From: Aequorivita vitellina
GTDB taxonomy: Bacteria > Bacteroidota > Bacteroidia > Flavobacteriales > Flavobacteriaceae
Assembly: GCF_022008365.1 (NCBI RefSeq)
Contig: NZ_JAIRBA010000006.1
Span: forward strand, 93,529-157,528
Reading direction: 5' to 3'
Length of the DNA stretch: 64,000 nt
Position 1 is the stretch's first letter. Each line of letters starts with the position of its first letter. Shown here piece by piece: positions 7,613 through 17,405 of the stretch. Under the pieces are notes generated by a model. The model was not told where the DNA came from. It made no database searches and was given only the letters and a program-made list of their open reading frames with translations. A program made the position numbers and the translations under genes.

Positions 7613-8338
7613 TTGGATATTTACGATTTTTTTCGCTTTACGCTCCCCATATTTTCGGCAGAGCTAATAGCAGCCATAGTAGGTACTTACTATTTAAAAA
7701 GGACTACCCCTAAATTTAAAAATGTGAAATATTTCGTGTTTTTTTTATGGGTAACCGTCTTTGTTGAATTTATAGGTTCCTATTCTCCAATGGCTTATTT
7801 TTCAGATTTTGCATTTTTACCTATTATTAAGGGCACTAATTTTCAAAATAATTATTGGTGGTACAATCTTTATTCCCTCTTTAGTTTTTCTTTTTTTGTG
7901 CTATACTTTACCTCTTTTATAAAAAGTAAAAATTTAAAAAATATCTTTTTAATTGCAGTGGTGTCCTTCGTATGTCTTTCTATAGGCATGTATATTTATA
8001 CAGATAGCTTCTTTAAAACAACCTCACAATTTGTGAGTATAACAGGTACGTTATTGGTGTTTTTTAGTGTTGTGTTTTTTTATTTTGAACTGCTGAGAAG
8101 CGATATGTTATTGCAATTAAAAAGATTTCTTCCTTTTTACTTTTCGGTTGGTGTTCTCGTCTTTCATTTGTGCGTAACTCCTATCGAAATTTTTTCACAA
8201 TATTTTAATCTAGAGGATGGAAATGATTTATTTGTTAAATTGCACATTTATGTACTGTTGTTTGCAAATATATTTATGTACTCAACCTTTACCCTTGGTT
8301 TTATAGTATGCTCAAAAAAGAAGAAATCCTCTTATTAA
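7613..8338 (+). CDS. Seven-helix membrane protein, probable sensor partner
   Basis: 241 residues, starting at TTG 7613 (no in-frame ATG near the N-terminus). Hydrophobic segments at about 8-27, 38-57, 87-103, 108-127, 138-160, 170-190 and 205-231 suggest seven helices, with a Lys-rich cytoplasmic tail (CSKKKKSS). It has no kinase domain of its own but overlaps the following kinase gene by 31 nt, indicating tight coupling. In many Flavobacteria a 7TM protein is encoded directly before a short kinase; a split 7TM-kinase sensor is the natural reading, though not proven by motif. Confidence 0.8.
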   Translation: MDIYDFFRFTLPIFSAELIAAIVGTYYLKRTTPKFKNVKYFVFFLWVTVFVEFIGSYSPMAYFSDFAFLPIIKGTNFQNNYWWYNLYSLFSFSFFVLYFTSFIKSKNLKNIFLIAVVSFVCLSIGMYIYTDSFFKTTSQFVSITGTLLVFFSVVFFYFELLRSDMLLQLKRFLPFYFSVGVLVFHLCVTPIEIFSQYFNLEDGNDLFVKLHIYVLLFANIFMYSTFTLGFIVCSKKKKSSY

Positions 8339-9090
8339 TATACTTTATAACAATAATCTTCTTATTGGTTGTGTTTGTTGTCATATTTTTTATGGCCTTT
8401 CAACGCAGAAAAAATAAATTCTTAAAAGAACGATACCAAGCAGAACAACGCTACCAACGCGAACTCGCCGATTCACAGATAGAAATACAGGAACAAACCC
8501 TTAAAAACATAGCGTGGGAACTCCACGATAATGTGGGGCAGTTGCTTTCTGTAGCCAATATTCAGTTAAATGTAATAATGAATGCCGCTCCTACAAGTCT
8601 TCATGGGCAAATGCAGGAAACAAAGGAATTGCTTCAAGATGTGGTACAAGAAATTCGCTCGCTCTCTAAGGTGCTCAATAGCGATGTAATACTCAAAAAC
8701 GGGCTTATAGCCTCGTTACAGGTAGAATTAGATCGATTTAATCGATTGGGCTACTTAGATGCATCCTTAAAAATAACCGGCGATATTATTCCAATAAACA
8801 GTGCGAGCGAGATAATTATTTTTAGAATTTTACAAGAATTTCTCTCAAACGTACTCAAACACGCGAGAGCTTCAAAATTATTCGTACATTTAGATTATAA
8901 AGATATATCCCTCAATATCTTAGCGAAGGATGACGGGGTGGGTTTTAACACCTCCCTAAAAACCGATAGCTCTGGCATGGAAACAATGAAAAGCCGTGCG
9001 CAACTCATAGATGCAAAATATTCAATTAAATCTGAAATAGGAAAAGGCACTCAATTAATTTTAGGGTACCCGTATAAAGGAAATCAATGA
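8308..9090 (+). CDS. Sensor histidine kinase, NarX/LuxR (HisKA_3) type
   Basis: 260 residues. One membrane helix (about 8-30), a short coiled linker with repeated Gln/Glu/Arg, then a HisKA_3 dimerisation domain with phospho-acceptor H73 in the motif AWELHDNVGQLL. The C-terminal HATPase domain has an N-box (ILQEFLSNVLKHARA, about 173-187) and a G-box (DDGVGFN, about 213-219). There is no extracellular sensor domain, so input probably comes from the 7TM protein whose gene it overlaps. It shares an ATGA overlap with the response regulator gene, its obvious partner. Confidence 0.92.
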   Translation: MLKKEEILLLIYFITIIFLLVVFVVIFFMAFQRRKNKFLKERYQAEQRYQRELADSQIEIQEQTLKNIAWELHDNVGQLLSVANIQLNVIMNAAPTSLHGQMQETKELLQDVVQEIRSLSKVLNSDVILKNGLIASLQVELDRFNRLGYLDASLKITGDIIPINSASEIIIFRILQEFLSNVLKHARASKLFVHLDYKDISLNILAKDDGVGFNTSLKTDSSGMETMKSRAQLIDAKYSIKSEIGKGTQLILGYPYKGNQ

Positions 9091-9740
9091 AGCCAGACCA
9101 AAAAAATACTGTTGTAATAGTTGACGATCACTCCCTCTTTGCGCGCTCGTTAGCAAAGCTAATTAACTCCTTTACTAATTTTAGCGTGCTCTTTATTGCC
9201 AGAAATGGCATGGAGTTGCAAACCGAAATAGCGAAACGAAAAACCTTGCCCGAAATAATTCTCCTCGATATCAATATGCCCGTAATGGACGGTTTTGAAA
9301 CTGCCGAATGGCTTGGCTCCCATCATCCCGAAATTAAAATTCTCGCCCTTTCCATGGAAGACGACGAACAAACAATATTAAAAATGCTGCGTAAAGGGGT
9401 AAAAGGTTATTTGCTGAAAGATATTCATCCAGAAATTTTGAATGAAGCCCTTGTTGAACTACAACAAAAAGGATATTACCACTCCGAAAAAGTAGCCGAA
9501 ACACTCCTGCATTCACTAACGCCCGATGAGGAAGGAAGGATGATGGATTTTAAAGAAAACGAACTTACTTTTATGAAATTGGCATGCTCAGAAATGACAT
9601 ATAAAGAAATTGCCGACGTAATGGCCCTGAGCCCGAAAACCATCGATGGTTATCGTCAAGATCTTTTTAAGCGACTTAACATAAAAAATAGGGTAGGACT
9701 GGTTATTTTCGCCTTGAAAAAGAATTTAATAAAAATTTAA
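9087..9740 (+). CDS. LuxR/NarL-family response regulator
   Basis: 217 residues. The receiver domain has the acidic pair in VIVDDHSLF (residues 12-14 region), phospho-acceptor D61 in IILLDINMPVMDG, and the conserved Lys in YLLKDIHP. The C-terminal LuxR-type helix-turn-helix (about 155-212) contains EIADVMALSPKTIDGYRQ and RLNIKNRVGLVIFALK. It acts with the kinase encoded just upstream (ATGA overlap at 9087-9090). The target is unknown; the divergent eCIS operon is a reasonable candidate because the two share a promoter region. Confidence 0.93.
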   Translation: MKPDQKNTVVIVDDHSLFARSLAKLINSFTNFSVLFIARNGMELQTEIAKRKTLPEIILLDINMPVMDGFETAEWLGSHHPEIKILALSMEDDEQTILKMLRKGVKGYLLKDIHPEILNEALVELQQKGYYHSEKVAETLLHSLTPDEEGRMMDFKENELTFMKLACSEMTYKEIADVMALSPKTIDGYRQDLFKRLNIKNRVGLVIFALKKNLIKI

Positions 9741-10393
9741 TTACACGCGTTCCAAACGGCGTCATTTGGAGTGGGCGCTTCAAATTTAATTTCTTCTTTC
9801 TGCACCGGGTGAATTAACCGTAGATTTTTAGCGTGTAGATGAATGCTTCCGTCAGGATTGCTTCGGTCTGAACCATATTTTAAATCGCCCTTAATTGCAC
9901 AACCAATTGCTGCAAGCTGCGACCTTATTTGGTGGTGTCTTCCTGTTTCCAACACTATTTCCAGTAAATAATAATTGTCTAATTTTTTCAGAAGTTTATA
10001 GTGAAGTATCGCTTTTTTGCTGTCCGGCACTTCCTTTAAGTGCGCGTATGACTTGTTTTGTTTCGGATTCCTTTTTAAAAAATGAATTAAGGAATCTTCG
10101 GTTTTTGGCGGCGCATTTTTTACTACTGCCCAATATATTTTCTCGGTTTCTCTTTCAGAAAACATTTTATTTAAACGCCCCAAAGCTTTTGAAGTTCTTG
10201 CAAAAACAACAATGCCACTCGTGGGGCGATCCAATCTGTGAACCACTCCCAAATATACCGCCCCGGGCTTATTGTACTTTTCGGCTATGTATTCTTTTAC
10301 AACTTCAGACAGCGGAGTGTCACCCGTTTTATCGCCCTGCACAATGTCGCCCGGACGCTTGTTAACCACTATTAAATGGTTGTCTTCAAACAA
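9737..10393 (-). CDS. RluA-family pseudouridine synthase
   Basis: About 218 residues. The catalytic motif HRLDRPTSG places the nucleophilic Asp at residue 55, and the later GRHHQIRSQLAAIG block is the second family motif. It isomerises uridine to pseudouridine in rRNA or tRNA; the exact target cannot be told, and no S4 domain is visible. The start is uncertain: no ATG exists in frame, TTG at 10393 is used here, but about 18 codons upstream (reading THSTKDNLQVLFEDN) look like real protein and may be translated from an ATT or ATC codon. It is convergent with the response regulator, overlapping by 4 nt. Confidence 0.88.
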   Translation of the reverse strand: MFEDNHLIVVNKRPGDIVQGDKTGDTPLSEVVKEYIAEKYNKPGAVYLGVVHRLDRPTSGIVVFARTSKALGRLNKMFSERETEKIYWAVVKNAPPKTEDSLIHFLKRNPKQNKSYAHLKEVPDSKKAILHYKLLKKLDNYYLLEIVLETGRHHQIRSQLAAIGCAIKGDLKYGSDRSNPDGSIHLHAKNLRLIHPVQKEEIKFEAPTPNDAVWNACN

Positions 10394-10564
10394 AACTTGA
10401 AGATTGTCTTTGGTGCTATGGGTTTTTTGATTGATGAGTGTTTGAATTTAGAAGTTTGTTAGTCGGTGAGTTCAAAAGTTTAAAATCCTAAAAAAAACAA
10501 AGTTGATTTGTTGAATATTAAATTTTTATTTGGAATTTGATGCTAGTAATTTGAAATTTCCTTT

Positions 10565-11383
10565 TTAATATTGTTCGGTATCATTCGGAAAATCGCCGCT
10601 TTTTACATCGGCGCTGTATTGGCTAAATGCGTTTTTCATATCGGTGTATAAATCTAAGTAGCGTCTTAAAAATCTTGGGTTAAATTCGTGTGTCATACCT
10701 AGCATATCGTGCGTTACTAGCACTTGGCCATCAACGCCATTGCCGGCACCAATACCAATTACCGGAATGTTTATTTTTTCAGCTACTTTTTGAGCAAGTT
10801 TGGCAGGCACTTTTTCCAGTACTAAGGCAAAACAACCAGTTTTTTCCAGTAAAATGGCGTCATCAATAAGCTTGTCGGCTTCTGCTTCCTCCTTTGCACG
10901 AACGGTATAGGTTCCAAATTTATAAATAGATTGCGGAGTCAACCCCAAGTGACCCATCACTGGAATTCCGGCGTTTAAAATTCGTTTAATCGATTCCTTT
11001 ACTTCCTTTCCACCTTCTAATTTTACAGCGTGTCCGCCACTTTCTTTCATAATTCTAATAGCAGAACGCAACGCTTCTTTTGGATCGCTTTGATAGCTTC
11101 CGAAAGGCAAATCAACAACCACCAAACTGCGTTCAATGGCGCGCACCACAGAAGCGGCGTGATAGATCATCTGGTCCAGTGTAATGGGCAAGGTAGTTTC
11201 GTGTCCAGCCATTACGTTTGAAGCCGAGTCGCCAACCAATATTACGTCTATGCCGGCGCTATCCACAATTTTTGCCATGGTGAAATCGTATGCAGTTAAC
11301 ATCGAAATTTTTTCACCCTTCTTCTTCATATCCACCAATGTTTTGGTAGTAATGCGCTTGTATTCTTTTTTAGCTGTGCTCAT
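10565..11383 (-). CDS. panB: 3-methyl-2-oxobutanoate hydroxymethyltransferase
   Basis: 272 residues, the usual PanB length. It transfers a hydroxymethyl group from methylene-THF to 2-oxoisovalerate, the first step to pantothenate and CoA. Clear family motifs: [15 protein letters not shown] near the N-terminus, [19 protein letters not shown] with the Mg-binding Asp, [10 protein letters not shown], and [17 protein letters not shown]. It starts at ATG 11383. The 155-nt gap to sdaA and the 171-nt gap downstream suggest it is transcribed alone. No other pan genes are near. Confidence 0.96.
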   Translation of the reverse strand: MSTAKKEYKRITTKTLVDMKKKGEKISMLTAYDFTMAKIVDSAGIDVILVGDSASNVMAGHETTLPITLDQMIYHAASVVRAIERSLVVVDLPFGSYQSDPKEALRSAIRIMKESGGHAVKLEGGKEVKESIKRILNAGIPVMGHLGLTPQSIYKFGTYTVRAKEEAEADKLIDDAILLEKTGCFALVLEKVPAKLAQKVAEKINIPVIGIGAGNGVDGQVLVTHDMLGMTHEFNPRFLRRYLDLYTDMKNAFSQYSADVKSGDFPNDTEQY

Positions 11384-11538
11384 AATTTAAATAAAATTGA
11401 CGGTAAAAGTAAGAATTTACGATTTTAGATTGCCGATTTTGGAGCTTAAAATAACTTTTCGAAAATTACGGTACATTTCAAATGTGAGGGAATGAACTGT
11501 TTAAATACCTTCAAATTACAATTGCGAATTAGGTGGTT

Positions 11539-12963
11539 TTAGCAATCACTAATGTTTACTTGAACTGCCAACCCGCCTTCACTGGTTTCTTTGTATTTAG
11601 AGGTCATATCTTTCGCGGTTTCCCACATGGTAGCAATAACTTTGTCTAAGGGTACTTTGGCTTTGCTAGGATCGCTGTGAAGTGCCATTTCGCAAGCATT
11701 GATGGCCTTAATTGCACCCATAGCGTTACGCTCTATACACGGAATTTGCACCAAACCGGCAATGGGGTCGCAAGTAAGCCCTAGGTGATGTTCCATGGCT
11801 ATTTCGCTTGCCATTAAACATTGATCGGGAGTTCCCCCCATGAGCTCACATAGCGCGCCAGCTGCCATAGACGACGAAACGCCTATTTCGGCTTGGCAAC
11901 CGCCCATTGCGGCAGATATAGTAGCGCCTTTTTTAAAGATACTGCCTATTTCGCCTGCGGTGAGTAAAAACTTGCGAACGTCTTCAAAATTGGCATCGTG
12001 GTTTTCTATCACCATATAATACAGCATTACTGCAGGAATTACACCAGCACTGCCATTGGTGGGAGCAGTAACTACTCGCCCAAGCGAAGCATTTACCTCG
12101 TTTACCGCCAAAGCAAAGCACGAAACCCATTTTAAGATTTGGCGAAAATGAACTTCGGTGTTGCGTATTGCTTCTATCCATTCCTCAGCATTATCGTATT
12201 TAAGGTCGCCAATAAGGTTTTTGTTCATATTAAAAGCGCGTCGGGTAACGTTTAACCCCCCCGGCAAAATGCCTTCGGTATGGGTGCCAACGTACATGGA
12301 ATCTAACATTACATCCCATATTTTTTTTAGGCCATCGTTTATTTCGGCCTCGCTTCTAAGCGATTTTTCATTTTCGAGTACTATTTCTGAAATACTCTTA
12401 TTCTCCGCTTTGCAATAGACCGAGAGTTCTGCTGCGTTTTGAATAGGAAACGGAAACTTAGCAAATTTTTCCTGCTTAATTTTTTTTCTTTTCCGCTCCT
12501 CTTTCACCGTAAAGCCACCGCCAATTGAGTAAAACGACGAAGCTTTTTTAGTGCCATCTTTTAAAGTAGCCGTAAAAGTCATGCCGTTGGGGTGGAACTC
12601 AAGAAATTTTCGATTGAAAATGATGTTTTCCTTTGGAACAAAAGGCACATCTAACTCATTGTTTAGTTTCAGTTTGTTTTCAGAAGTAATAAAATCAATT
12701 TCTTTTTCAATATTTTCAATAGGAAATGTTACAGGGTCAAAACCCGTTAACCCCAGCATAACGGCAATGTCTGTAGCATGGCCTTTTCCTGTAAGCGATA
12801 GCGACCCGTACAAATCTGCTTTAATTGCTACTACCTTATCAAATTGATTTTTTTCTTTCAACTCGCCTATCCAACGCAATGCTGCGCGCCAAGGTCCTAA
12901 AGTATGCGAACTTGATGGCCCCACGCCAATCGATAACATATCAAAAACACTAATACTTTCCAT
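11539..12963 (-). CDS. sdaA: L-serine ammonia-lyase, iron-sulfur, single chain
   Basis: 474 residues combining the beta-like N-terminal domain ([20 protein letters not shown]) and the alpha-like catalytic domain. It deaminates L-serine to pyruvate and ammonia with a [4Fe-4S] cluster. The conserved cysteines are seen in [31 protein letters not shown] and AINACEM. The gene stands alone between panB and dinB. On the minus strand a TATCTTTG box (12988-12981) lies 17 nt upstream of the ATG, partly inside a 16-nt perfect palindrome (12969-12984). Confidence 0.95.
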   Translation of the reverse strand: MESISVFDMLSIGVGPSSSHTLGPWRAALRWIGELKEKNQFDKVVAIKADLYGSLSLTGKGHATDIAVMLGLTGFDPVTFPIENIEKEIDFITSENKLKLNNELDVPFVPKENIIFNRKFLEFHPNGMTFTATLKDGTKKASSFYSIGGGFTVKEERKRKKIKQEKFAKFPFPIQNAAELSVYCKAENKSISEIVLENEKSLRSEAEINDGLKKIWDVMLDSMYVGTHTEGILPGGLNVTRRAFNMNKNLIGDLKYDNAEEWIEAIRNTEVHFRQILKWVSCFALAVNEVNASLGRVVTAPTNGSAGVIPAVMLYYMVIENHDANFEDVRKFLLTAGEIGSIFKKGATISAAMGGCQAEIGVSSSMAAGALCELMGGTPDQCLMASEIAMEHHLGLTCDPIAGLVQIPCIERNAMGAIKAINACEMALHSDPSKAKVPLDKVIATMWETAKDMTSKYKETSEGGLAVQVNISDC

Positions 12964-12968
12964 TCAAA

Positions 12969-12988
12969 TTTGTTTTAAAACAAAGATA
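12969..12988 (-). promoter_or_regulatory. sdaA promoter box overlapping a palindrome
   Basis: The minus strand carries TATCTTTG (12988-12981), a perfect TAnnTTTG box. It overlaps the palindrome TTTGTTTTAAAACAAA (12984-12969), which sits between the box and the start codon at 12963. The palindrome could be an operator or could be chance in AT-rich DNA. Confidence 0.4.
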
Positions 12989-13046
12989 GCATCTTATTTA
13001 ATACAGAATTCATTTTATGGAACAAGAAGCAAAAATGCGATTGAAA

Positions 13047-14264
13047 CTACCTTCTTCTATTGGGCAACAACGGCGGCGGCGCTCCCGTAAACGGATTCCA
13101 ACGTCCAATACTTTTGGCCTCCATTCCCGCAGCGCGCATTACAGCACGGTCGCCGTAACGGTCGCGCATCTTGTCCATAGCGTGGTAGAGATTGATTATT
13201 TTTTCGTTATCGTCAAATAAATCTATCTGAAATCCACCTTCCACCAAATGGCTAAACCGTACGCCCACCATTCGCACCAAAAGCCGGCGTTGGTATAGTT
13301 TTTTAAAAAGTTCCATCACTACCGGAATAATTTTATGGTCTGCGGAGCTATACGGTATTTTTTGCTGCATAGTATACGTTTGAAAATCTGAATACCGAAT
13401 TTTAAATGTTACGCAGGCAGTGAGTTTGTTGCCGCGTCGTAGTTGAAAAACCAAATTTTCTGCCATCGCAATTATAATGCCTTCCAGTTTTTTTACATCG
13501 GTGGTATCGCGGTCAAAGCTGCGCTCGGTAGAAATAGATTTGCGTTCGGTATATTGTTGTACCGGCGTATTATCTATGCCGTTTGCTTTCTGCCAAATGG
13601 TCTGTCCATTTTTTCCGAAAACTTTCGTCATCATTTCCACAGGCATTTCCTGTATGGTTTTTATCTGTTTTATACCCAGATCGCACAAAGCACGGTAGGT
13701 AACTTCGCCTACCATGGGTATTTTATTGACAGCCAAAGGCGAAAGAAATGGTTTTTCGGTTCCTTTTACAATATGAATTTGATTGTTGGGCTTTGCTTCA
13801 CCAGTGGCTATTTTTGAAACGGTTTTGTTTATGGAAAGCCCAAAAGAAATAGGCAGTCCAGTTTCTTTTATAATGCGCTGCCGCAATTCGGAAGCTAATT
13901 TTTCGCAACCAAAAAACTTGTCCATTCCCGTTAAATCGATATAAAATTCATCTACGGAAGCTTTTTCGTAAAGCGGCACACTTTCTTTAATTACATCGGT
14001 TACGTTTTCTGAAAACTTGCTGTAGGTGCCAGCATCGCCGCGAACTACAATTGCTTCGGGGCATAACTGTCTGGCCAGCTTCATTGGCATTGCAGAATGA
14101 ATCCCAAAAGTGCGCGCTTCATAACTACACGAAGCCACCACGCCGCGATCGCTCGTGCCGCCAATCAATACAGGTTTTCCTATTAACTTACTATCCAGCA
14201 AGCGCTCACAGGACACAAAAAATGTGTCCAAATCCATGTGTACTATGTTTCTTTTCTCGTTCAT
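13047..14264 (-). CDS. dinB: DNA polymerase IV (Y-family translesion polymerase)
   Basis: 405 residues. The active site is complete: D11 in HMDLDTFF and D105-E106 in SVDEFYIDL. The helix-hairpin-helix region (about 170-200) and little-finger domain follow. Near the C-terminus FQIDLFDD resembles a beta-clamp binding motif (QxxLF). It copies past lesions with low fidelity. It lies 111 nt downstream of an error-prone dnaE on the same strand, a pairing known from bacterial mutagenesis cassettes. The gap between the two genes is filled with repeat DNA, which may have split a formerly tighter operon. The C-terminal PPPLLPNRRR tail is unusual. Confidence 0.94.
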   Translation of the reverse strand: MNEKRNIVHMDLDTFFVSCERLLDSKLIGKPVLIGGTSDRGVVASCSYEARTFGIHSAMPMKLARQLCPEAIVVRGDAGTYSKFSENVTDVIKESVPLYEKASVDEFYIDLTGMDKFFGCEKLASELRQRIIKETGLPISFGLSINKTVSKIATGEAKPNNQIHIVKGTEKPFLSPLAVNKIPMVGEVTYRALCDLGIKQIKTIQEMPVEMMTKVFGKNGQTIWQKANGIDNTPVQQYTERKSISTERSFDRDTTDVKKLEGIIIAMAENLVFQLRRGNKLTACVTFKIRYSDFQTYTMQQKIPYSSADHKIIPVVMELFKKLYQRRLLVRMVGVRFSHLVEGGFQIDLFDDNEKIINLYHAMDKMRDRYGDRAVMRAAGMEAKSIGRWNPFTGAPPPLLPNRRR

Positions 14265-14400
14265 GCCTATTCCCGCCCTTCGACTACCGCTCAGGATAAA
14301 CTACGGCGGAAATCTCTTAATTGTTACTATTATGTCCTATAGCGAAGCGGTCTTACGTCCTACCGTCTTAAGTCTTTACAATGCAGCGGTCATACGTCCT
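14265..14400. repeat. Dispersed word-repeat DNA between dnaE and dinB
   Basis: Contains two direct copies of an AGCGGTC-x-TACGTCC element about 40 nt apart (near 14345 and 14385), separated by TACCGTCTTAAGTC, plus the Bacteroidota-type word CCTTCGACTACCGCTCAGGA (about 14278 on). The TACGTCC words recur in the 50.9-51.9 and 63.7 kb repeats, and AGCGGTC recurs at 39.19 kb. The copy at 14376-14400 lies inside the dnaE reading frame. Confidence 0.6.
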
Positions 14401-17366
14401 TTTTCAGCAGCATATCGCGGATCTTGAATTATCGCCAATCGCTCCATCTTTATAACCTCAATATTTATACAATCAAACACCTCTGTTACTTTTCCGGTAA
14501 TACTGTAAACCCCTTTCCCGCGGAAGCGATATTTATTAGCCACCGGCGGAAAATGCACCGTATCTACAAATTCGCCATCGCGATCTATAAAGTTCCCGAA
14601 ATACATATAATCGCCTCGGGAAGTTCGGGTTCTTTTGGTGGTTATTAAATACCCTTCAATAGTCACTATTTTTCCTATAAATTGTGAAAGCTGTGTTGCC
14701 CGTAATTTATTTTCCGAAGGATTCATGAGCAATTCAAACGGACTGCAGAGCGAAAATCCCAACAGTTCCAGTTCGTCAAAAGCGTCTTCCAGCGCGGTGT
14801 GCGGCAGGGAAGGGGTTTTGTAATTAACCTTTTTTTGTTTAAAAAGTGTGTACACATTTTCTTCAAAACTCACTTTGTTAATTTTCATATAAGCTTCCCA
14901 AAGCAGTTCGCGTTTGTTTCTGCCAGTGAAGCGAAAAGCATTTATTTTTATAAGAATTGTAACCTGCTCCATCCCGATGGAAACGCGTTCCAAAAAATCG
15001 TCCAAGCTTTCAAAAGCACCATTTTTGTCGCGTTCAACAATTGTCTTCTCAATGCATTTAGATTCCAAAGATTGCAAAAACCCGAACCCGATATAAATAT
15101 CCTTTCCGTCAATAATAGTTTCGCCATAACTGCGGTTTATGCAGGGCTGCAAAATATTTCCGCCGTGCATTCGCGCTTCGTGCACATAAAGTTCTACACT
15201 GTAAAAACCGCCGCCGTTGTTGAGCGTGGCCACCATATATTCCAACGGAAAGTAAGCTTTCAGAAAAAGACTTTGGTAGCTCTCCACAGCATACGAAGCG
15301 GAATGTCCTTTCGCAAAAGCATAGCCGGCAAAACTTTCAATCTGCCGCCAAACATCTGCAGTAAATGTTTCATTTTTACCTGAATTTTTACAATTGTTGA
15401 AAAACTGATCTTTTACCTTTTGAAACTCTTCCCGCGATCGGAATTTGCCACTCATTCCTCTTCGCAACATATCTGCTTCGCCCAAATCGAGGCCGCCAAA
15501 ATGGTGCGCCACTTTTATTACATCTTCCTGATACACCATTACGCCGTACGTTTCGGGCATAATATTCAGCAAAACGGGATGTGCTTCTTTTCTTTTTTCG
15601 GGGAAACGGTACCGCAAAATATATTCGCGCATCATGCCGCTTTTTGCAACGCCCGGCCGTATTACCGAGCTGGCCGCCACCAAACCCAAATAATCATCTA
15701 CTTGCAGCTTGCGAAGCAGCATCCGCATGGCGGGGGATTCTACATAAAAACAGCCAATTGCCTGCGCATTGCGCAATAGTGTTTTTATTTTTTCATCCTT
15801 TTTAAAACGTTTTATATCGTGAATGTCCAAATCGGGTATTTCAGGGTGATTGTGTTTTACAATTGCTACAGCGTCTTTTATTTTTCCGAGCCCGCGCTGA
15901 CTTAAAATATCGAATTTATAAAGTCCAATATCTTCGGCAATTACCATGTCAAACTGTGCGGTAGCATAGCCTTTGGGCGGCATAAAAGTGGCGGTGTAGT
16001 AATAAATGGGTTTTTCTGAAATTAAAATCCCACCAGCGTGAATGCCCAAATAATTTGGAAATCCTTGAATGTATTGACTGTACATAATTACCAATTGCGA
16101 CAATTTGTCCAGCGTTTTAAAATTGCAGTCTTGGGTAGAAAGTTTATCGATTTCTTCCTTTGGCAGCCCAAAAACCTTCCCCAATTCGCGAACCGATGCT
16201 TTAAATTTAAAAGTGTTGTAAACGGCTATAAGTGTTGTATTTTTAAATGTTTTAAAAATAAAGTCGGTAATATCGTCGCGGTCCTGCCACGAAAAATCAA
16301 TATCAAAGTCGGGTGGATTCTTTCGGTAGAGATTTATAAATCGCTCAAAATAAAGGTCTAGCTCTACCGGATCTACATCTGTAATTCGCAACAAATAAGC
16401 AATAATACTGTTGGCCCCGCTGCCGCGACCCACGTAAAAGTAGCCTTTGCTGCGAGCGTATTTTAAAATTTTCCAATTGATTAAAAAGTACGAAACAAAC
16501 CCTTTTTCTTTTATAATGCCCAGCTCTTTTTCTATTCGTACCATTACGCGTTCGCCCGGGCGCTTGTAGCGGTAGTGGATTCCCGCATAAGCCAATTTCT
16601 TCAACAATCTGAAATCTAAATCTTCATTGGCGGTATACGATTTTTGGTTGCAAGTGGTTTCTTTTGAAAAATCAAAAGAAATGTGGCAGCGGTTTAAAAG
16701 CGTTTCAGTGTTTTTAATTAGTTGCGGGAATTCTTCAAAACATTTCTTTAGTTTTTCTTCCGAAATAAATACGTCGTTTTCGCTGCCTTGTTCCGAAGTT
16801 GGCAATTTGCTAAGCAACATATTATTGTCTATGGCACGCAGCAATCTATGTGTGTTAAAACCTTTTTTATTTTTGAAAGTAACGGTCTGTAAAACCACCA
16901 ATTTGTGCTGCTTATTTTTCCAAGGCGAAAACTTTAAACGGTTAATATCGTCTATTTTTACGCCGAGAAATTCATTTTCTAAAAGTGTTTCTCCTTCAAA
17001 GGAAGCAAATGGATAAATTATAAATGTATGCGGAAGTTGTTTCGCTTTCGTGGGAATTTCAGCATTTTTGGCACCTTCGCGTTGATGGAGAAATTCAGAT
17101 AAATATTCGTTTATATTCTGAAACCCGTCATTGTTTTCTGCTAACATTACAAACTGTTGTTGGGCACCTTTTCTGAAATCTACGCCCAAGATTGGTTTCA
17201 CATTATATTGGGATGCAATACGCACAAATTCCAAACAAGCCGAAGTAGAATTGACGTCTGTGAGCGCCATGGAAGTTACGCCATTTTCTTGCCCCAAACG
17301 CAATAAATCGCTGATTTTCAAGGTGCCGTAACGCAGGCTGTAATAGCTGTGACAATTTAAAAACAT
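14376..17366 (-). CDS. dnaE2: Error-prone DNA polymerase III alpha subunit (DnaE2-like)
   Basis: 996 residues, well short of the replicative DnaE of this phylum (usually over 1,400) and near DnaE2 length. A PHP domain opens the protein (CHSYYSLRYGTLKISDLL, about 1-65). The polymerase acidic triad is seen at D353/D355/D357 in PPDFDIDFSWQDR; FAKGHSASYAVESYQSLF and an OB-fold near the C-terminus (GKIVTIEGYL) follow. It extends damaged primers together with the Y-family polymerase downstream. Two tandem dyads lie 6 nt upstream of the ATG. The last residues (KGRMTAAL) come from repeat DNA, suggesting an altered C-terminus. Confidence 0.93.
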   Translation of the reverse strand: MFLNCHSYYSLRYGTLKISDLLRLGQENGVTSMALTDVNSTSACLEFVRIASQYNVKPILGVDFRKGAQQQFVMLAENNDGFQNINEYLSEFLHQREGAKNAEIPTKAKQLPHTFIIYPFASFEGETLLENEFLGVKIDDINRLKFSPWKNKQHKLVVLQTVTFKNKKGFNTHRLLRAIDNNMLLSKLPTSEQGSENDVFISEEKLKKCFEEFPQLIKNTETLLNRCHISFDFSKETTCNQKSYTANEDLDFRLLKKLAYAGIHYRYKRPGERVMVRIEKELGIIKEKGFVSYFLINWKILKYARSKGYFYVGRGSGANSIIAYLLRITDVDPVELDLYFERFINLYRKNPPDFDIDFSWQDRDDITDFIFKTFKNTTLIAVYNTFKFKASVRELGKVFGLPKEEIDKLSTQDCNFKTLDKLSQLVIMYSQYIQGFPNYLGIHAGGILISEKPIYYYTATFMPPKGYATAQFDMVIAEDIGLYKFDILSQRGLGKIKDAVAIVKHNHPEIPDLDIHDIKRFKKDEKIKTLLRNAQAIGCFYVESPAMRMLLRKLQVDDYLGLVAASSVIRPGVAKSGMMREYILRYRFPEKRKEAHPVLLNIMPETYGVMVYQEDVIKVAHHFGGLDLGEADMLRRGMSGKFRSREEFQKVKDQFFNNCKNSGKNETFTADVWRQIESFAGYAFAKGHSASYAVESYQSLFLKAYFPLEYMVATLNNGGGFYSVELYVHEARMHGGNILQPCINRSYGETIIDGKDIYIGFGFLQSLESKCIEKTIVERDKNGAFESLDDFLERVSIGMEQVTILIKINAFRFTGRNKRELLWEAYMKINKVSFEENVYTLFKQKKVNYKTPSLPHTALEDAFDELELLGFSLCSPFELLMNPSENKLRATQLSQFIGKIVTIEGYLITTKRTRTSRGDYMYFGNFIDRDGEFVDTVHFPPVANKYRFRGKGVYSITGKVTEVFDCINIEVIKMERLAIIQDPRYAAEKGRMTAAL

Positions 17367-17371
17367 CTATA

Positions 17372-17405
17372 TTGGATTTATTCCAAAATTATGGAATTAA
17401 TCCAA
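17372..17405 (-). promoter_or_regulatory. Tandem-dyad operator in front of error-prone dnaE
   Basis: A 34-nt near-palindrome with 15 of 17 base pairs matching: arms TTGGATTTATTCCA (17372-17385) and TGGAATTAATCCAA (17392-17405). Each arm is itself a small dyad, TTGGA-N5-TCCAA and TGGA-N5-TCCA, with centres 19 bp apart, about two helical turns. It starts 6 nt upstream of the ATG at 17366, so a bound dimer pair would block transcription or initiation. This is the layout expected for a LexA- or S24-like repressor, but no such gene is nearby. Confidence 0.6.
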
